64,000 nucleotides of DNA from positions 21,702,111 through 21,766,110 of the forward strand of contig NC_023754.2 in the NCBI RefSeq assembly GCF_000499845.2, written 5' to 3'. The position numbers and the translations under genes were made by a program. Below the pieces are notes generated by a model. That model made no database searches. It had not been told where the DNA came from and saw only the letters and a program-made list of their open reading frames with translations. Positions 36,201 through 49,055 of the stretch are shown piece after piece (position 1 is the stretch's first letter; each line of letters begins with the position of its first letter). The stretch is from Phaseolus vulgaris. Lineage: Eukaryota; Streptophyta; Magnoliopsida; Fabales; Fabaceae.

Positions 36201-39200
36201 TAGCTTGCCATGTTTCTTTGTATAAATAAAGGCACTAATGCATGAAGTTAAAAAATTACTTGAGAGACTTAGATTTTAACTATAGGAATAGGAAATATGA
36301 TGGCCATAAGGTATTTCAAATGAAGGAAATGAAATAGAAATAAATAAATTAAAGGAAAAAAATGTATAACTCAAAGTTTAGTATCATTATGATGCAACAG
36401 GCATGAATGTCATTGTCCAAACATCTTCATGGAGAAATTATGGTGAAAACTTAATACAATGTCTTTATGTCAAGAGATATTCAACAACAATAACTTTATC
36501 TTTCTATGTGAGGTTGACTATATATGTCATTGAACTCGGTAAAAAAAAAACAATTTCTTAAGATTGCACATATAAATTTTATACTGATTCAATTACCATC
36601 ATTGCGATCTACATATTGTCCCTAAAGAACCCTTTGTGGGATTTCCACTAAAATCAAAGTTCATACAACCAAAACACATCTCACTTTTGTTGTTCTCGGG
36701 ATCCCACAACCCAAATGTCTTCAGCCAAGAGATACTCCACTCTTGATATGTTTGGGGGGCTCATTTTCGAACTTCACAAAATAGAGAAAAATATAGTGTT
36801 GTAGTAGCACACTCCCTTGGTGCATGATTCTTCCAATGAAAGCTTTAAAATCTCAATATGATGGTTGAATGTATTTTGCTCGCAATTTTGGCAGCATGGG
36901 GTACTTTTTCCAAGTTCAAAAACCATGGCTCAAGTATTCAGAAATTACCCCTTCAAATGGGCCACACAAATGACAAATCTGCATAAAGTAATAGATTATT
37001 GCACTGGTAATCAGTTACTTTCAGTTGTAACTGACCCTACTAATCGTCTAATTGATTACTGCACCCGAACACTCAATCGAGTTATTTCACAAAACAATCA
37101 ATTACTTTGTGTGGATACTCTCTGGCAATTGATTATTGTACTTTGATTGTAATTGATCAATTTTCCAGTGGCAGTTATGACAAATCTCTTAAGTTTAGTT
37201 ACCATATTTCTTTATATTATTGTTCCTGTCGGTTGACTTGGATCACCTTCGTGCGTAGCTACGAACTGTGTTTCAAGGACTCCTTTGCTTCCGTTCCAAC
37301 TTCACCCTTTGCCGCCGTGAATACCTGAAACAGAGAGACAAATGGGCGCCCTCACGGCCGTTTGCACTTCGACGCTCAAGTCAGTTATGGCAGAAAACAC
37401 CGTAACACTTCCCGTCGCAGAACACCACTAACTTAGTGCTCAGAGAAGTGCGTAACTCAAACTCTCTCGCTCTCAGTTCACTTGTGTGTAAAGTGTGAAA
37501 ACGTACCTTAGTCTGTTTGTAACAAAGCCTTATATACCTTTGCCCGTGTTTCTGCCACGTGTCTACCTCTGACTTAAGCCTATCTGTGGGTGCAGCCTCA
37601 CGACACTGTAACCCAAACTCAGGGAAATCTTAGTGTGTAAGGCCATTCTACCGGAGTGCATCCCGCGTGGGGGTGACTGCCTGGGTGCCAACTCATGCGC
37701 CCATCCTCTGAGTCATCCTCCCTAGGGCTCTTTGCCTTCCTCACGTACCATGCATGCGAATCGCCTCCTGGGACGTGACCCTCTCATGGGTCGTCTCTGC
37801 CCAAGGGCTTTCCAGCGGTGGTGCGTACTTGTCGCGTCTCTACACTCTATGCACTGGTACCTTGTGAGTGGGGCTTCTCCTTTCTGGTGCTGGAGGTGTG
37901 GCTTGAGAACCACCTTTCCTCTCCTTCTATTACTATTTGGGGTACCGAGGCCTCCACGCCCCTGCTGTGCCGCCTCCTCCACGGTTACTCTTCAAAGCGC
38001 CCCCGATGGGTCCCACTATGTTGACTTTGGTCAACGCCCAAGGACGAGTCGGTACACAAGCTCCCCAGTCTTGAGCTGACAACTGCTCAGCGAAAAGACT
38101 AAGGTCTCGCCCTACCGTTCTACGTGGCATTCTATGACAAGACACTTTGTGCTATGAAGTGACGCTTTTTGCTCATAGGCACATTCCTGGTACTAAGCCC
38201 GGTCAACGCCCGAGGCTTGTCTACTCCCTTGCTTACTTCATAGCGCCCCCGATGGGTCCCACTATGTTGAATTTGGTCAACGCCCAAGGACGAGTCGGTA
38301 CACAAGTCCCCCAGTCTTGAGCTGACAACTGCTCAGCGAAAAGACTAAGGTCTCGCCCTACCGTCCTACGTGGCATTCTATGACAAGACACTTTGTGCTA
38401 TGAAATGACGCTTTTTGCTCATGTGGTAATCCATAAACACGTGGTCCAATCGCACGACCATGACTTAACGTCTCTTGCGCTTCTTAAGTTTACGTTAAAC
38501 TCTTTGAAAAGGCGCGTTTTAGACATTGTTCCATCATTTACGCGAACGATTGCACTCTTCATCTTCTTCCTCAAACTTTCTCTAATCCCTCTTCGCAAGT
38601 CTGAGACTTTCGCTGCTCAAACATCAAAGGTATGATTTTTATGCATTGATGGCTCTTTACTCTTGATTTCATGCGTTGATATTACTGCTTGGGACCGTTT
38701 AGATTCTCGCATTTACGTTTTTCTTCGCGTTTCTTCGTTCCCCTGTTTTCTGAACTTTCTCGCGTGGGTAGGGTTTTTCTGGGTTTTCTCCCAAGTTTCA
38801 CACAATAGCCTTGTTTGCTAAACCTTTGTTCTTCTTCCCAGCTTCCTTTGTTGTGCCATGGCGAGAACTAAAACCACTGCTAATCCTCCTTCTCCCAGTG
38901 TTAACTACAAACTCCTCTATCCCTGGGCCTCCGACAAGCTCCTCGCAGAAACCTCTACCTTGACCTCCTTTTCTGACTGGAGGGACCATCTGGACAACGA
39001 GCTTGGCTGTAAGGGTAGAGCCTTTGGGAGAAGGCACGATGCCTATGTTCGCCACTGCACAGCGAGCGAACCTGTCTGTGTTGATAACCGTTCGAACGGT
39101 GGGGAATCGTACTTCTTCTTCTACCAAACGGTGTTCAAACGTATTGGACAACGCCTTCCCTTCACCAACTTCGAGAGGGAACTCCTCATTGAGATCAATG

Positions 39201-42200
39201 TAGCCCCAGCCCAGTTGCACCCTAACAGCTGGGCCTTCATCAGGGCTTTCGGCATCCTCTGTAGTCAATTTGGCCATCCCCTCAGTGGATGTCTTTCTAC
39301 ATTTCTTTGAAGCTAAGAGCCCCGAGAAGAACCTTTGGGTCAGCTTTAGTGGGATAGTTGGAAGGATCATCATGACCCTCTTTCAGCAACCATGCAAAGG
39401 GTTCAGGGGGAAATTCTCCAGGGTATGCAGTTCTGAAGCTGACCCCACAGCCTTGGACGGCTTCCCCCTATATTGGGTAGGAGAGCTGAAACTGAAAAAG
39501 GCCAAGACCTTGGACGAGCTATCCTCTGCTGACCGCAAGGTGTGCCAGGTCTTGGCAAGCTTGGGTGATATGAATCCATTGGGGGTGGTCTTCAACACTG
39601 CTGAGTTGATCAAGCACGAATACGACTCTGCTGCACTCACCCGCTGCATTGGGATGGGAATAATCCCTTCCCTGCCTTCTTCAAGCTCTAACTCTGTTTA
39701 TGTCTTCTCTTGTTTGTTTGCGGACTCATACTTACACTAATTGTTTTGACTTGCGTGGCATGTTTAACTCATAATTCTTTCTCTTTGGTACAGACATGGT
39801 CCTGGATGCTAAGAAGCGGATGAGACTAGCTGGAGTCTTGTCCATTCGTGGCAATGCCTCTGCTGGCGGGGCTGGTACCTCTACGCACTCGGCCCCTGTC
39901 GCTTCCCCTGCCACTTCTCCAATCTCCCCCGCACAAGCCACACCAACACCTGCCTCACCACAGTCAAACCATCAACCTGCATCTCCACAAACTACACAGA
40001 ACCCCCTTCCTTCTCACAACACCTCAATCCCTACTTCTCCCATCCCGATTGTGGCTATCCCCTTAGCCACGGTCAGGACTTCTCCCTTGCCAGCCCCTCT
40101 AGAGAAAAATAAAGGGGTGGTGATCATTCCTTCAGATGAAGACTCCACAGAGGGCCCCGTCTTCAAGAGGAGAAGGACCACTAATGTGGCTGCATTCCAC
40201 TCTTCTTCTGATAAGAAGGCTGGATCTCTTAGGGACCACCCCCCTCAGCGCCTCTACACCTCCAAACTATCTTGCCCTTGAGGAGGGAGCTGAGACCGCT
40301 CCAGAGCCCACCCCTACTCCTGCTCCCGAGCTTCCCCGAGCTATATTCAGCACGTTCTAAGGGGTTATCAACAAGAGACCCCGGGGAGCTCAGTGGATGA
40401 GGCTTTGTTGGAGGGTATAGCCCTTAGCCTCGGTGGGTTCTTTGCTCGTGCCAACTCGTTCCTGCATCACTCTGAGGCAAAGGCCAAGGAGTATCAAGCT
40501 CTTGCTGATGAGTTGGCATTAGTGAAGGGACAACTGGCTAACCAAGCTCACCGCTTCTTCATCCAAGTGGCTGCTCTAAAGGAGGCACTGGGTGTAACTT
40601 TGATACATGTTTATATACTCTGGCAGCAAGTTTGCATTTTTCGTCTTAACTGTTATTTCTGCTTTCGTGCTTTACTCATTGCTTCTAATAATAATGCCTC
40701 TGTACTTAACTTTGTGCGCTACTCCGAGTAATTATTCTTTCTCGAACAATAGGTAGCACGTGTTTTCACTTTCTAACTCGACCCCTTCTCTTTCCCGAAT
40801 CGTGGGGACTTCTTCACTTGGTCTTTACTCGTTCTCCATGGTCTTGAGGCGCCTAGCCTCAAGAGCATTACTGGCCTCAGCATCGCTCAAAGGCGAAGGA
40901 GGACTTATCTTGGCCGAAGCCTACTGTTCATGCTTGGTGCCCACGCCCGAGGAGAGGCCTGCCGGAAAGCAGCGCCGTTTCGTCCTCAGTGTGTCTAAAC
41001 ACCAGGTCAACAGGTGCGCTTGGTCCCCACGCCCGAGGAGAGGCTTGCTTTAAAGTAGCGTCGTTTCGTCCTCGGTGTGTCTAAACACTAAAGCAACCAG
41101 TTTACTATCGATCAGTCCTTATAACTTGCGCTTGGATGCCCACGCCCGAGGAGAGGCTTGCTACAAAGCAACGCCGTTTCGTCCTCGGTGTGTCTAAACA
41201 CCAAGGCAATCAGTGCACTTGGTGCCCACGCTCGAAGGAGGCGCCCCACGCCGCTCTCTCCTACGAGGTGTCTAAACACCAAGATGACCAGGCACTTGGT
41301 GCTCACGCCCAAGGAGAAGGTGTCCCGAGGGATAGCGCTACTCCTTTTTGGGGTGTACCCACACCAAGACGCCCGGCTCTCCACTGATTCGAACTTTCTT
41401 CTGCCCTTGATGCCCACGCTCGAGGGAGGCGCCCCCGCGGCTCCCCTCGAGGTGTCTAAACATCAAGGTCGTGGGTTCGTTTCTTACTGAACCACGTTAT
41501 TACTACTTACTGTCTCCTTACATCGTAATGAAAAACTTCAGACTATGTATTCTCAAACTGGTTTTTAATTGGGTGACCTCATTAAAAAAACCCTCGAGAG
41601 GGAAAAAGAGTGTCCCCTTGAGCTGTATACAACATAAAGTTTTTAACTGAAATAGAACTTTAGGTTTGCCGCGTTCCAAGTGCGCGGGATGGCACCTCCC
41701 TCCAGAGTCTCAAGCTTGTATGATCCGTTCCCCCGAGCCTCGGTTACCCTGAAGGGCCCGCTCCACTTAGGGGATAGCTTGTTCTCCAACTCATACGGAT
41801 GAGCCTTCCGCATGACCAAGTCAGCCACCTGGAACTGTCGGGGCTTCACCTTGGAGCTGTACTGGTGCTCCACTCTTCTTTTTACCGCCTCAGCTTTTAT
41901 CCTCGCCTCTTTTCTGGCTTTGTCCAGCAGGTCTAGATTCACTCTCCTTTCTTCGTTAGACTCTTCAGCCACAAAACTTTGGAAACGTGGTGAGCTCTCA
42001 TGGATCTCCACCGGGATCATCGCATCCGATCCGTATACCAAGCTGAACGGCGTCTCCATGGTGGAAGATTGGAGCGTGGTGTGGTAAGCCCACACTATCT
42101 TGGGCGCCTCTTCCGCCCAAGTCTCCTTGGCTTTCACAAGCCTTCTCTTCAATCCCCTTAGCAAGATTCTATTGGTGGAATCCACCTGTCGGTTCGTCTG

Positions 42201-45200
42201 GGGGTGCTCGACAGACACGAACACCTGCTTTATACCAACCTCTGCACACAGCTTGCCCAACTGCAGGCTGGCAAACTATGTCCCGTTGTCGGAGACAAGG
42301 CGCCTCGGTACGCCAAAACGACATACTATATTCTTCCATACGAAATGCTGAACCTTGTGGGTCGTGATCTGCGCCACTGGCTCGGCTTCAATCCACCTTG
42401 TGAAGTATTCGATGTCTACTATCAAATACTTCATCGGCCTTATTGCCAACGGGAAGGGCCCCAGAATGTCGATTCCCCAGGTATGGAAAGGTCACAGACT
42501 GTAGATGGACCTCAACTCTTTTGGCGGCGCCTTGTGCCAGTCGGCGTGTTGTTGACACTGCTTACAGCGCTGGGCGTCCCTTACACAATCTTCTCTTACT
42601 GTTGGCCAGTAGAACCCTGCACGCACGACCTTCGATGCTAAAGATCTTCCCCCCACATGGCTCCCGCAGATCCCCTCATGGAGCTCAGTCATTATTCCCG
42701 TGCATTCATCTCCACTTACAGACGTCAAGATCGGGTGTGTGAACCCGTGTCTGAACAGTGCCCCATCCACGAGGGTGTACCTAGCGGAGTTTCTTTTTAT
42801 CTTCTTGCCCTCCTCGGGCTCTACTGGGAGTATCCCATCAGCGATGTAGCGCCTATAGGGGCGTCATCCACGTGTCCCCTTCTTCCAGGGCGTACACCTG
42901 CATGGGGTCCCTCCCTCCTGGCGAGGTGGGGTAAACGCTTATGCTGGGGGCTCTCGTTGTGCCCTGAGTTAGCGACCGATGACTCCTCGCCCTTTAGACG
43001 TGCTGATCTGGAGGACGTCCACCTTGTTATCTGTCACGAACGTTCGTGGCGTTTTGAGGGTCTCTTGTATGATGTCCTCTGCCTTCCCTCCTTACCCGAG
43101 CTGGCCAGCTTGGCAAGCAGGTCAACACGGGCATTCTGCTCCCTTGGGACGTGCACCAACTCAAACGCCACGAACGCCCCTTTCAGAACTTGAACATTTC
43201 TTAAGTACGCAGCCATTTGCGGATCTTTGGCTTGGTACTCTCCGATTACCTGCCCCGTGACCAACTGCGAATCACTCTTCGCCAGCAGGCTCCGCGCGCC
43301 CATCTCTTTGGCCAAGAGCATCCCAACTATCAGGGCCTCGTACTCTGTCTGGTTATTACTTGCCTTGAAGGCGAACCTCAGGGCCTGTTCGATCAACAGC
43401 CTGTTCGGCCCCTCCAGGACTACGCCGGCTCCACTTCCTTGCTGATTCGAGGATCCATCCATCGAAAGCACCCACTGGGAGCCGACCTCTTCCTCTTGTT
43501 GCGCACTCCCTGGCGAGAGCTCCGCCACGAAGTCTGCGTAGACTTGTCCCTTTATGGATCCTCTAGGCTCATACAAGATGTCAAACTCAGACAACTCCAC
43601 TGCCCAGCGGACCATCCTTCCCGCCACGTTCGGCTTTTGCAACACTTTCTGAATAGGGAGGTCCGTCATTACTACTACCGTGAAGCTTTGGAAGGAGTGA
43701 CGGAGCCTCCTGGCCGAGAACACCACGGTTAGAGTTGCTTTCTCCAAAGTTTGATACCTCGCTTCTGGCCCTTGCAGGACCTTGCTCACGAAGTATATCG
43801 ACTTTTGCGTCTGATCCTGCTCCTGCTCCTAAACTAGCACAGAACTGATCGCCCACTCAGTCACCGCGAAGTACAACCAGAGGGGCACGCCTGTCTGTGA
43901 CTTACACTGCACGGGAGGAGCAGCCAGATACTCCTTGAGCTTGAGGAATGCCGCCTCACACTCCTCGGTTCATATGAACCGGCTGTTTCTCTTCAAGCAC
44001 TGGAAATAAGGGTGACCCTTGTCTCCTCCAACGGATACGAATCTGGACAGGGCCGTCATCCGCCCTGTCAATTGCTGCACCTCTTTCACTGAGGTGGGGC
44101 TCCTCATCGCAAGGATCGCCGCACACTTGTCAGGGTTCGTCTCTATTCCTCGCTTGGTAAGCAGAAACCCCAAGAACTTGCCCGCCTCGACCCCGAACAC
44201 ACATTTTTCAGGGTTCAACTTGAGGCGGTATTTGTCTATAGTGGCAAACAGCTCTTTCAGATCAGCTATGTGTCGTCCCTTCTCCTAGGAGGTCACCACC
44301 ATATCGTCCACGTAGGCCTGCACGTTCCTACCCAACATGGGTGCAAGGACCTTGTCCATCAACCTCTGATAGGTGGCGCCTGCGTTCTTCAGCCCAAACG
44401 ACATCACCTTGTAGCAATAATAGCACGTCTCAGTCATGAACGCCGTTTTACACTCGTCGCGAGGATGCATCTTCATCTGGTTGTACCTAGAGAACGCGTC
44501 CAGGAAGCTAAGCATTTTGCAGCCCAAGGCGCTATCCACCAGCGCGTCGATGCTTGGCAACGGGTACAAGTCCTTATGGCACGCCTTGTTCAGGTCAGTG
44601 AAGTCCACGCACATCCTCCACTTCCCATTCTCCTTTTTCACTAAAACCACGTTAGCCAGCCACTCAGGGTATTGGATCTCCCTGATGTGGCCAACGCTCA
44701 ACAACTTTTTGGTCTCCTCTTGCACAACCAGGCGCCTCTCCTTGTTGAACTTCCTTCTTCTTTGATGCACGGGTCGGACCTTAGGGTCCATGGTGAGATG
44801 GTGGCACGGAAAGTCCGTATTGATGCCTGGCATATCCGAGGCTGTCCACGTGAAGGCGTCCAGGTGACGTGAGATCACTTCCGCCACTTGGTTCTGCTCC
44901 TATCGACCCAACGATCGGCCCAGCTTAAACGTCTTGCCACTAGTCTATCTCTCCACCACATTCTCAACCGGCTCGGGCCGCCTCTCCCGAGCGCTCTCTG
45001 CGCGAGATACGCCTGTGTGGTCCTCTTCCATGGGAATTGCCTCTACAGGCGCCTCCTCCATGGGTATTGCTTCTGCAGGTGCCTCTTCCATGGGTACTGC
45101 TCCCGCAGGCGCCTCCTCCATGAGTGGGCGCTCCACCACCATGAATACGCCCCTCTTCGTTTTAAGGCTATTTTCATAGCACTTCTTGGCTTCCTTCTGA

Positions 45201-48200
45201 TCGGATTTAATCACGATCACCTTCCCGCTAAGGTCGGACAGCTTCAACTTCATGTGCCGTGCAGACGACACCCTCCTCAGCATATTCAAGGATGACCTTC
45301 CTAGCAAAATGTTGTACGCCGAATTGGCGTTCACAACCAAGTACCTTATGTTTTCGGTGCGAGACGCAGTGCCATCTGTAAAAGTCGTCCTCAGCTCCAG
45401 ATAGTCGCGCACCTCCACCTGCTCCCCTGCGAAGCCATACAAGCATCCTGTGTATGGTCTCAACAGGTCGGGAGACAACTGTAGCTTGTTAAACGTGGAC
45501 CAAAACATTACATTCGCCAAGCTGCCCTGGTCCTCGAGCACTCGGTGCACCTTTCTTCCCACGGTCACAACCGAAATCACCACGGGGTCGTTATCGTGCG
45601 GAACGACATCGTGAAGATCGGCCTTTGTGAGTGTGTGGTCGATGTCCAGCGAGTCGTCTGCCCACTGCTTTGCTACTGACATCACTGACCGCACGTACCT
45701 CTCGCGCTGAGAGGCAGTGCATCCTCCCCCCGAAAAACCACCAGAGATGGTGTGGACTTCCCCATGGATAGGCATCTCATGAGCCTGGTTCTCTGCTGAT
45801 GTCGCCAAGGCCGCCGCTTCTGATGACCCCACCAGGTAATCGTTCAAGAAACCGCTCTTCACGAGCTCGTCCAACTGATGACCCAAAGCCAAGCAGTTGG
45901 TGATCGGATGCCCGAACGCCTGTTGAAACTCAAATCATGCATCCTTGCGTGGTCCCAACACCTTATCCGTCTTCGCCGGGATCCTCAGCCTATCCGCTAT
46001 GTTGGGCACAACAATCAGATCCTTCAGCTCCACCACAAAGTTGTGCCTTACCGGCCTATTCTCCCCTGAGCGTCCCTTAGCCTGAGGCTTTCTGGGCTCA
46101 TAAGGGTGCTTCCTCTCTTGGCTTCTCTTCCTTGTCGTGGCCTCGTTCACCCTCGCGGGTTGTGCACGCGACGGTGCTCGAGGGCGTGCAGGTACAACAC
46201 TTGCGCGCTTCTCACATACCTCTCCCTCCGTTGCGATGTGCTCCACTGCACGACGCCTGATCTCAGCGAAGGTTCTGCGGCGGTTTCTGATGAGTGACTC
46301 ACTAAATGGTCCAGGGAAAATTCCCTTCCTGAACGCATATACTATCATTGGCTCTTTAGTGGTGTTTACCTTCACCACCTGCGCCCCAAAGCGATTGATA
46401 TACTCCTTCAACGTCTCCTCTTGGTACTGCTTCACGTCGAAAAGATCATACGACACCGGTGGGGGAGCCCGGTTCGCGATGTACTGCTCCCTGAACAGTT
46501 GTGACAATTGTGCAAACGAGGTCACGTGGTCGTTTGGGAGGCTGATGAACCAGTCCATCGCCATTCCCGCCAGCGTGCTCATGAACAACTTGCACCTCAC
46601 GGCGTCAGAACCGCCAACCAGCATCATCTACGTATGGAACGCAGTGAGGTGCGCCTCTGGATCCTCCATCCCAGTGAACATAACCTTCGGGCCTATGAAC
46701 GTGGGTGGTATCACTGCTTCTATGATAGACTGCGAGAAGGGCATGGGAAACTCCCTGGGGGGTGTGAAGCAGTCGCGATCCTCTATTTCGCGATTCCCAA
46801 GGTGGTTGCGCATTCCACGGTGCAACTCCTCGTTTCTTGCTTGCGACGCTGCAAGGTCTAATTGAATGCGTTCTTGCTCCGCCGCCATCGCCTCCTGAAG
46901 GCCTTGCATCACCTCCATGACCTGCTGCAAGGTCATGCTCTCACCCTCTACACGCGCCGTTGAACTCTGCCTTGTATTCCTCATTCTTCAGTGTTTCTTG
47001 GAGAATCTTGGATCTTTCTTGCGAATCTTGGAACTTTCTTTGGTGAAACTGAGCAAATCTTGAGGATTCATGACAAGCCTTTCAAGAATCTTGGAAAACT
47101 TCCACGAACTTTCACGATCTTCATTGAATCTCGTACTTCTTGCGGTGGGACTGTCCTTTTAGATCAGGCCCCACGGTGGGCGCCAAATGTTCCTGTCGAT
47201 TGACTTGGATCACCTTCGTGCGTAGCTACGAACTGCGTTTCAAGGACTCCTTTGCTTCCGTTCCAACTTCACCCTTTGCCGCCGTGAGTACCTGAAACAG
47301 AGAGACAAATGGGCGCCCTCGCGGCCGTTTGCACTCCGACACTCAAGTCAGTTATGGCAGAAAACACCGTAACACTTCCCGTCGCAGAACACCACTAACT
47401 CAGTGCTCAAAGAAGTGCGTAACTCAAACTCTCTCGCTCTCAGTTCACTTGTGTGTAAAGTGTGAAAACGCACCTTAGTCTGTTTGTAACAAAGCCTTAT
47501 ATACCTTTGCCCGTGTTTATGCCACGTGTCTACCTCTGACTTAAGCCTATCTGTGGGTGCAGCCTCACGACACTGTAACCCAAACTCAGGGAAATCCCAG
47601 TGTGTAAGGCCATTTTCCCGAAGTGCATCCCGCACGGGGGTGACTGTCTGGGTGCCAACTCATGCGCCCATCCTCTGAGTCATCCTCCCTAGGGCTCTTT
47701 GCCTTCCTCACGTACCATGCATGCGAATCGCCTCCTGGGACGTGACCCTCTCATGGGTCGTCTCTGCCCAGGGGCTTTCCAGCAGTGGTGCGTACTTTCC
47801 GCGTCTCTACACTCTATGCATTGGTACCTTGTGAGTGGGGCTTCTCCTTTCTGGTGCTGGAGGTGTGGCTTGAGAACCCTTTTCCTCTCCTTCTATTACT
47901 ATTTGGGGTACCGAGGCCTCTACGCCCCTACCGTGCCGCCTCCTTCTGTGTCGCCTCCTCCACGGTTACTCCTACCCGTGGGTATCATGGGGGGACACCT
48001 TTCTGGCATAGGCACATTCCTAGTACTAAGCCCGGTCAACGCCCTAGGCCGGTCAACGCCCGAGGATGGGTCGGTACACATTATTATCATGATTTTTTTT
48101 ATCTATTTAGGTAGGAGTATGATTAGTATAAATTAGGGTTAGTGTTGTAGGTTTTATGAACACGTCAATGCATTGTAATATATCACATTAATATCAATTA

Positions 48201-49021
48201 AACTTCATTTCTTTTTCTCCCTCTATACCCAAAATCTTTTTAATCAACATATGCATTAATATACCTTTGTATTTATTTATAATAAATTCTTTGTCAATAG
48301 AACTTTCTGAGTTTTGGTTGCTTAGAATCTACTCTGGGGATTTTATTTTAACAAAACCTTATATTATTTATTTCTTCTAGAGATGTTACTGATGCTTTGT
48401 GTTCATTTACTTTGTGATCTGTAATTTTAGGACAAGAAAAGGACACTTCTTATTATACATTGATCAAAATTAATGAGAGATATATAAGCAGAGCTGGCTA
48501 GTAGAGATCATAGCCACCCTGATTATAAAACAAATACAATGATAAGATAGGGAAAGGGGGAATCAAATCGGATAATCTGATCTTCATCATAACTAACTAA
48601 TTCTTCTAGAATCCTTATTTGAATTTAAAATAAAAGCACATATATGATCCTTTATTAGTTGGCTCAGACCTTGTTTCTCTTATTGCAGATCTTTTATACA
48701 AGGCTAACTTGAATACTGGAAGTGTGCTAGAGTATGCACTTGCTTTCACTAGTGCTGCTTTGGATAAATATTGTAGTAAATGGAGTGCTGCACCCAAAAC
48801 AGGCTTCATTGACATAACAATTTCTAAAGATTTCTATCGAATATACAGTGGTCTCCAAATTGTAAGGAGCAGCCTTCCACATCCTACTTTCACTTTTCAC
48901 ACTGCTTAATAACTTGATAGTGCTTCGAATGAGGAATTGACTCCGCATATCAAATTATTTGCATGTGGAGTTTAATTATTTGTATCTCCATACACCTTTC
49001 CTGCTGTGTAATTTTTTTAAA

Positions 49022-49055
<34 letters not shown>

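Larger units (their letters stand above)
37221..48080 (-). mobile_element. Ty3/gypsy LTR retrotransposon, Tat lineage, defective
   Basis: A 10.86-kb element reading right to left, antisense to PIR. From its 5' end it has LTR (47188-48080), PBS, gag, protease, RT, two RNase H domains, integrase, a long 3' region with an opposite-strand ORF and minisatellite, PPT, and LTR (37221-38304). The termini are TGTTCC...TACACA. The flanking 5-mer ATTAT is at 37216-37220 and at 48080-48084 (overlapping the last LTR base), a likely target duplication. The second, cellular-type RNase H, the absence of a chromodomain and the extra ORF near the 3' LTR point to the Tat lineage. Coding is interrupted by many stops, so it is not autonomous. 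Over the first 340 bases the LTRs differ at about ten sites, nearly all transitions, which means insertion is not very recent. Confidence 0.92.
36165..48688 (+). other. PIR intron 27, 12.5 kb, host of the gypsy element
   Basis: The donor GTATGT follows the Ala-Ala codons of exon 27 and the acceptor TTGCAG precedes the Asp codon's last two bases. Without the element the intron would be about 1.66 kb, in line with other introns of the gene. The left remainder contains repeated TAATTGATTAC-like stretches (36990-37160). The right remainder shows nothing recognisable. Confidence 0.88.

Noticed and set aside
36990..37160. Apparent coding frame with repeated Ile-Asp-Tyr-Cys-Thr
   Set aside because: It comes from repeated TAATTGATTAC-like DNA in PIR intron 27; the motif appears in more than one frame and has no protein family.
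37732..38079. 115-codon plus-strand frame, repeated at 47699-48136
   Set aside because: It lies inside both LTRs and exists in two copies only because the LTR is repeated; no protein family is recognised.
43217..43732. 171-codon plus-strand frame opposite the RNase H domains
   Set aside because: It mirrors the GC-rich pol coding strand and has no features of its own.
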